From: Kaistia granuli DSM 23481
Lineage (GTDB): Bacteria; Pseudomonadota; Alphaproteobacteria; Rhizobiales; Kaistiaceae
DNA length: 64,000 nucleotides
Assembly: GCF_000380505.1 (NCBI RefSeq)
Contig: NZ_AQYH01000008.1
Coordinates: 124,001 to 188,000, forward strand
Direction of reading: 5' to 3'
Positions 60,752 through 64,000 of the stretch are shown here, in pieces. A model generated the notes under the pieces. That model worked only from the letters and a program-made list of their open reading frames with translations. It was not told the DNA's origin and searched no databases. The position numbers and the translations under genes were made by a program. Position 1 is the stretch's first letter. Each line of letters starts with the position of its first letter.

Positions 60752-62263
60752 CTAGCCGAGCTGAAGCGCGAAGAACGCCTCGGGATCGTCGACCTCGACC
60801 AGGCGGTTGCGGACGATCTGCCAGAACCGCGTGCCGACCTGACGCACGAAGGCGCGATCATGGCTGACCAGCAGCGCCGTCGCATCATGGGCGAGCAGTT
60901 CGTGCTCCAGCGCCTCCTGGCCCTCGATGTCCAGATGGTTGGTCGGCTCATCGAGAATATAGAAGTTGGGATGCTCCAGCCGCAGCAGCAGCATCGACAG
61001 GCGGGCGCGCTGCCCGCCGGAAAGGGCGGCGATCTTGCCGTCCTGGATCGCGACCGACATGCCGGCATCGGCGAGAAGCGCCCGCGCGGCCCGGTCGTTG
61101 ACATCACGACGGCCAGCGACCGCGTCCATCGGCGAACGGAAGCGGTCGAGATGCTGCAACGCCTGATCCGAGATCCCCGGCACCACAGAAGGTGCGACGC
61201 GGATTCTGGGGTCCGGCTCCGCCAGGGCGCGGATCACCTGGCTGAGCAGCCGCGTCTTGCCGGTGCCGTTGGCACCCAGCACCACCACCCGGTCGCCCCG
61301 GTTGATCCACAGCGCGCCGGTCCGGAACAGGGTTCGGCCGTCCGGGGTCTGGATATCGGCGTTGTCCAGCGACACCAGCGCCTTGGAATGAATGCCGGAA
61401 TTGGTCAGGCGGATCGCGCCGGCGGAGCGCTCCTGGAAGGCGGGACGCGCCGCCTCCTCGATCTTCTCGGCCCGCTCGTTCAGGCGCTTGGTCTTGGTCA
61501 AAAGCAGGTCGGAGCCCGAATTGATGCCGATATTCTTGAGCTTGGCCGCCTGCCGCCGCAGCTGGCTGACCTTGGCGAGTTCATTGGCGAACTGCCGGCC
61601 CTCGGCCGCGTCCGCCTCGTCGAGCGCGGCGCGTGCTTCGGAATAGGATCGCGCGAACAGTTGCGACCGCTCGGAGCGCAGGAAGAGCGTCCGGTTGGTG
61701 GTCGCGTCGAGGAAGGCGCGATCATGGCTGGCGACGAGGAAAGGTGTGTTGCGGGCGACCGTGTCCAGCCAGCCCTGCAAGATGCCGATCCGGCCGAGAT
61801 CGAGATGGTTGGTCGGCTCGTCCATCAGCAGGAGATCCGGCTCGGCCACCCAGGCCCGCGCCAGCAGCGCCACCCTCTGCCAGCCGCCGGACAGTGCCCG
61901 CAGCGGCTTTTCCCAGAGCTCATCCGGCACGGCGAGATCGTTGAGGGCGATATCCACCCGCCAGGCCTCGGACCGGGCCTGTTCGTCGCTGAGCGCCGTG
62001 AGCACCGCCTGATGGAGCGGCAGCGCCTGCAACGCCTCGGGAACGTCCTGCGTCACCAGCCCGACGCGCAGGCCGCGGGCGCGGGTGATGTCGCCATGGC
62101 TCGCGTCGGCGTCGCCGGCGAGCACCCGCAGCAGCGTCGACTTTCCGCGACCATTGGCGGCCACAAGGCCGGTCCGGTCACCTTTGACGATGGCGAAGTT
62201 CAGATTGGAGAAAAGCGGCGCGCCAAGAGTTACGCCGAGATTGCGGAGGTTGATCAGGGTCAT
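60752..62263 (-). CDS. ABC-F family ATP-binding protein
   Basis: This 503 aa protein has two ABC domains and no membrane segment, as in ABC-F translation factors. Domain 1 has Walker A GRGKSTLL and signature LSGGWQRVALLARA. Domain 2 has GANGTGKTRLL, LSGGQRARLSMLLL, YILDEPTNHLD, and the linker between (residues about 210-300) is the P-site tRNA interaction motif region. Family members rescue stalled ribosomes or give antibiotic target protection. A leader ORF and hairpins upstream point to regulation by translation attenuation. No ribosome site is visible apart from the structured leader. Confidence 0.9.
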   Translation of the reverse strand: MTLINLRNLGVTLGAPLFSNLNFAIVKGDRTGLVAANGRGKSTLLRVLAGDADASHGDITRARGLRVGLVTQDVPEALQALPLHQAVLTALSDEQARSEAWRVDIALNDLAVPDELWEKPLRALSGGWQRVALLARAWVAEPDLLLMDEPTNHLDLGRIGILQGWLDTVARNTPFLVASHDRAFLDATTNRTLFLRSERSQLFARSYSEARAALDEADAAEGRQFANELAKVSQLRRQAAKLKNIGINSGSDLLLTKTKRLNERAEKIEEAARPAFQERSAGAIRLTNSGIHSKALVSLDNADIQTPDGRTLFRTGALWINRGDRVVVLGANGTGKTRLLSQVIRALAEPDPRIRVAPSVVPGISDQALQHLDRFRSPMDAVAGRRDVNDRAARALLADAGMSVAIQDGKIAALSGGQRARLSMLLLRLEHPNFYILDEPTNHLDIEGQEALEHELLAHDATALLVSHDRAFVRQVGTRFWQIVRNRLVEVDDPEAFFALQLG

Positions 62264-62265
62264 GG

Positions 62266-62325
62266 GTCACGTGTCGATCTGTAGGGCGCAGCCCAGGGGC
62301 TGCCATTCGGGCAGATCGTCGTGAC
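62266..62325 (-). promoter_or_regulatory. Stem that could sequester the ABC-F start region
   Basis: The arms GTCACG-tgt-CGATCTG (62266-62281) and CAGATCG-t-CGTGAC (62312-62325) enclose a second hairpin, GCAGCCC/GGGCTGC (62288-62303). The outer stem ends 3 bp before the ABC-F ATG, so it could hide the start from ribosomes. Confidence 0.6.
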
Positions 62326-62340
62326 AGGAATGTCCCTCGA

Positions 62341-62412
62341 TCAGCCCTGCAAACGGATTTGCAGGGCCTGGACAGGTCCACGGGTTCGATCGTGATATCG
62401 TTCGAGATGCAT
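62341..62412 (-). CDS. Putative 23-aa leader peptide of the ABC-F gene
   Basis: An ATG at 62412 with an excellent ribosome site (GGGGAGGG, 5 bp before) opens a 23-codon frame that ends in TGA 77 bp before the ABC-F start. The peptide begins MHLERYHDRTRG and ends QIRLQG, with R-T-R at residues 9-11, the +x+ kind of motif at which macrolides stall ribosomes. Its last codons form a perfect 10-bp hairpin (62344-62367). Leader peptides of this design control resistance genes. Experimental proof is lacking. Confidence 0.6.
   Translation of the reverse strand: MHLERYHDRTRGPVQALQIRLQG
62344..62367 (-). promoter_or_regulatory. Hairpin within the leader ORF
   Basis: GCCCTGCAAA (62344-62353) and TTTGCAGGGC (62358-62367) form a perfect 10-bp stem with a 4-base loop. 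It covers leader codons 16-23, so a ribosome stalled upstream or translating the leader would change its folding. Confidence 0.6.
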
Positions 62413-62558
62413 CCGACCCTCCCCTTGATGATGTGGACCGAGCAAAAACTATAGCCGTGGGCGGCGCGCGGTCAAGCGACCTCCGCCAAACGTTGAAGCG
62501 CCCTGCCCGTTAATGTCGGACAAGGCGCATCCTCGCCGGAATACCGGCCGAGGCCGGC

Positions 62559-63578
62559 TCAGGCCTGGGCGGGCGCGAGATCGGCGGCGAGCAGGCCTTC
62601 CGCAACCAGATCGGTCCAGAGGGCGGCCGGAATGACTACCTCCTGCGCCTCAAGGTTGCGGTCCAGATTGCGCTTGCTGCTGACGCCGAGCAGGACGGAC
62701 GCTACAGCCTTGTGGCTCAGCGGGAAGCGCTGCGCGGCGACCGCCAGCGCGACGCCGTGGCGGGCGCAGACCGCCTCCAGACGGCGGACGCGATCGACGA
62801 TCTCCCGCGGCGGTTCGGCATAGTTGTAGTGCGCGCCGGGAACCGGCCCGGTCGCCAGGATGCCGGAATTGAACACGCCGCCGACGACGATGCTGGCGCC
62901 GCGCTCGAGGCAGGCGGCGAGCAGCGGACGCGCGCCTTCCTGTTCCAGCAGGGTGAAGCGGCCGGCCAGCAGGAAGGCGTCGAGATCGGCATGGTCCAGC
63001 GCCTGCAGGCACACCTCGACCTCGTTGACGCCGAGGCCGATCGCCTTGACGTCGCCAGCGGCGCGCAGTTCCTGCATCGCCTTCAGGCCGCCCGACATGG
63101 CGACGGGGAAATACTCGGCGTTCTGCTCGACGCCATGCGTGTCGACGCCGATGTCGTGCATGTAGAGCACGTCGATGCGATCGAGGCCGAGGCGATGCAG
63201 GCTCGCTTCGTGCGAGCGCATCACGCCGTCATAGGAATAGTCGTATTCCTGCTCGAAGGGCAGCACGTCGACGAAACCGTAATCGCCCATGACGCGGCCG
63301 CGCAGCGGCGTCAGTATGCGACCGACCTTGGTTGAGATCACATAGCTGTCGCGCGGCTTGTCGCGCAGGAAATCGCCGAGCCGCCGCTCGCTGAGGCCGT
63401 GGCCATAGCGCGGCGCCGTATCGAAGAAGCGGATGCCCGCGTCCCAGGCCGCCTGCAGCGTCTCGTGCGCCGCCTCGTTGCTGACCGCGCGGTAGAGATT
63501 GCCGATGCTGGCGCCGCCGAAGCTGATCTCGGTGACGTCGAGGCCGGTGCGGCCGAGCGGGCGTTTGGCGATGCTCAT
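62559..63578 (-). CDS. Aldo/keto reductase (D-threo-aldose 1-dehydrogenase-like)
   Basis: This 339 aa AKR has VTEISFGGASIGNLYRAV near the N-terminus, and the catalytic tetrad in FFDTAPRYGHG (D, Y), STKVGR (K) and LYMHDIG (H). The set resembles L-fucose/D-threo-aldose dehydrogenases and pyridoxal 4-dehydrogenase, which oxidise sugar hemiacetals or aldehydes with NAD+. It is isolated on its strand. A ribosome site (AGAGG) precedes ATG 63578. Confidence 0.85.
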   Translation of the reverse strand: MSIAKRPLGRTGLDVTEISFGGASIGNLYRAVSNEAAHETLQAAWDAGIRFFDTAPRYGHGLSERRLGDFLRDKPRDSYVISTKVGRILTPLRGRVMGDYGFVDVLPFEQEYDYSYDGVMRSHEASLHRLGLDRIDVLYMHDIGVDTHGVEQNAEYFPVAMSGGLKAMQELRAAGDVKAIGLGVNEVEVCLQALDHADLDAFLLAGRFTLLEQEGARPLLAACLERGASIVVGGVFNSGILATGPVPGAHYNYAEPPREIVDRVRRLEAVCARHGVALAVAAQRFPLSHKAVASVLLGVSSKRNLDRNLEAQEVVIPAALWTDLVAEGLLAADLAPAQA

Positions 63579-63878
63579 ATCAACCTCTGAATTTCGTTGG
63601 TGGCGACGGGTGGCGGCAGGGATCGCGCCAAGGCCCGGCTCCCGCGGCTACGGGAAAAGGCGATGCCGCCGGATAGCACAGGACGGGACGAAATGCTTCC
63701 GAAGATGGCGCGCCGGTGCAATCACGCACGGGTTCCGGCACGGCGGCGAAGGCATCGGCTGGGGACGGTGGGCGGATCACCGACACGACGAAGCGCACTG
63801 CCGCAGTCCCGTCGCAATGCCCCCCTATCCACGGCGAGGTTCACACGCAACACGCGAAAGACGAACGGGAGACGCCCA
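63579..63878. other. Intergenic region
   Basis: About 300 bp between the aldo/keto reductase and the partial secreted-protein gene, which are divergently transcribed. I see promoter-sized space but no clear hexamers, repeats or gene. The ORFs that cross it look non-coding. Confidence 0.4.
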
Positions 63879-64000
63879 TGATCCGCGCGCAGTTCATTCG
63901 GACCACCATCCTCGCCTCGACGCTCATTGCCGTCTTTGCCGCTCCCGCCTTGGCCCAATCCGCGCCGCAGCCGCCGACGCTGACCGTGTTCGGCGACGGC
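63879..64000 (+). CDS. Secreted protein, N-terminal part; possibly SIMPL domain
   Basis: Only 40 codons are present; the gene continues past the right edge. It starts MIRAQFIRTTILASTLIAVF with a signal peptide ending AAPALAQ, then SAPQPPTLTVFGDG. A Pro-rich start followed by a T-V-x-G-x-G strand is typical of SIMPL (DUF541) periplasmic proteins. The evidence is short, so the family is a guess. Confidence 0.45.

Noticed and set aside
63722-63958. Minus-strand ORF over the start of the partial secreted-protein gene
   Set aside because: Low-complexity Gly/Arg-rich product; the plus strand has a clear signal peptide.

Overview
The window is about 64 kb of high-GC DNA, gene-dense and short in intergenic spacing, from an alphaproteobacterium, most likely Hyphomicrobiales (Rhizobiales). 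The indicators are the rhizobial-type glpRDSTPQUV glycerol locus, the iol cluster with an RpiR-type IolR, the fused IolC/DUF2090 enzyme, and Omp25/31-like porin and IolG proteins. The genus cannot be fixed from the sequence; Kaistia-like or Rhizobium-like chromosomes would fit. I see no insertion sequence, prophage, CRISPR array or conjugation gene. This looks like a stable chromosomal block devoted to carbohydrate uptake and catabolism.

Region 1 (1-8702) is an amino-sugar locus. A leftward operon encodes a ceramidase-like amidohydrolase, a MurQ-like etherase and the start of a sugar-binding protein. A divergent rightward operon encodes a BadF-type kinase, a GntR/UTRA regulator, a SIS-domain deaminase/isomerase, NagA, a ROK kinase and CutC. 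Both promoters carry the same sequence element, which suggests one regulator. Region 2 (8819-21238) has a carbohydrate ABC importer (ATPase on +, permeases and binding protein on -), a questin-oxidase-like gene with an amidohydrolase and an MFS transporter, then an SDR, a DeoR regulator and an FGGY kinase. TGTTCGA repeats occur near both the importer and the DeoR gene. Region 3 (21322-23773) holds small genes: a basic protein, DoxX, a copper chaperone divergent from CueR with two MerR-type promoters, and a PAP2 phosphatase. Region 4 (23980-27367) is the dTDP-L-rhamnose set rfbC / rfbBDA.

Region 5 (27499-45216) is an inositol regulon. A leftward operon carries an RbsB/C/A-type importer, a Gfo/Idh dehydrogenase and IolG. 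The divergent iolR-iolC-iolD-iolE-iolB series completes most of the pathway to malonate semialdehyde precursors. It is followed by a LacI regulator divergent from mocDEF-like genes (desaturase-like oxygenase, Rieske ferredoxin, ferredoxin reductase) and a TIM-barrel isomerase. This suggests oxidative demethylation of a methylated inositol or rhizopine that feeds the iol pathway. Region 6 (45221-55606) holds a glycosyltransferase and the glp locus: GlpR, GlpD and the GlpSTPQUV importer. GlpS and GlpT have complementary defects in their ATPase motifs.

Region 7 (55732-64000) has a conserved small protein, a DUF892 ferritin-like protein, an outer-membrane beta-barrel protein, a CAU-anticodon tRNA, a 2-keto-4-pentenoate-hydratase-like enzyme and a LuxR-type regulator. 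It also has an ABC-F protein preceded by a 23-codon leader ORF and RNA structures typical of translation attenuation, an aldo/keto reductase, and the start of a secreted, possibly SIMPL-domain, protein. The items most worth following up are the moc-iol arrangement, the ABC-F leader and the asymmetric GlpS/GlpT pair.
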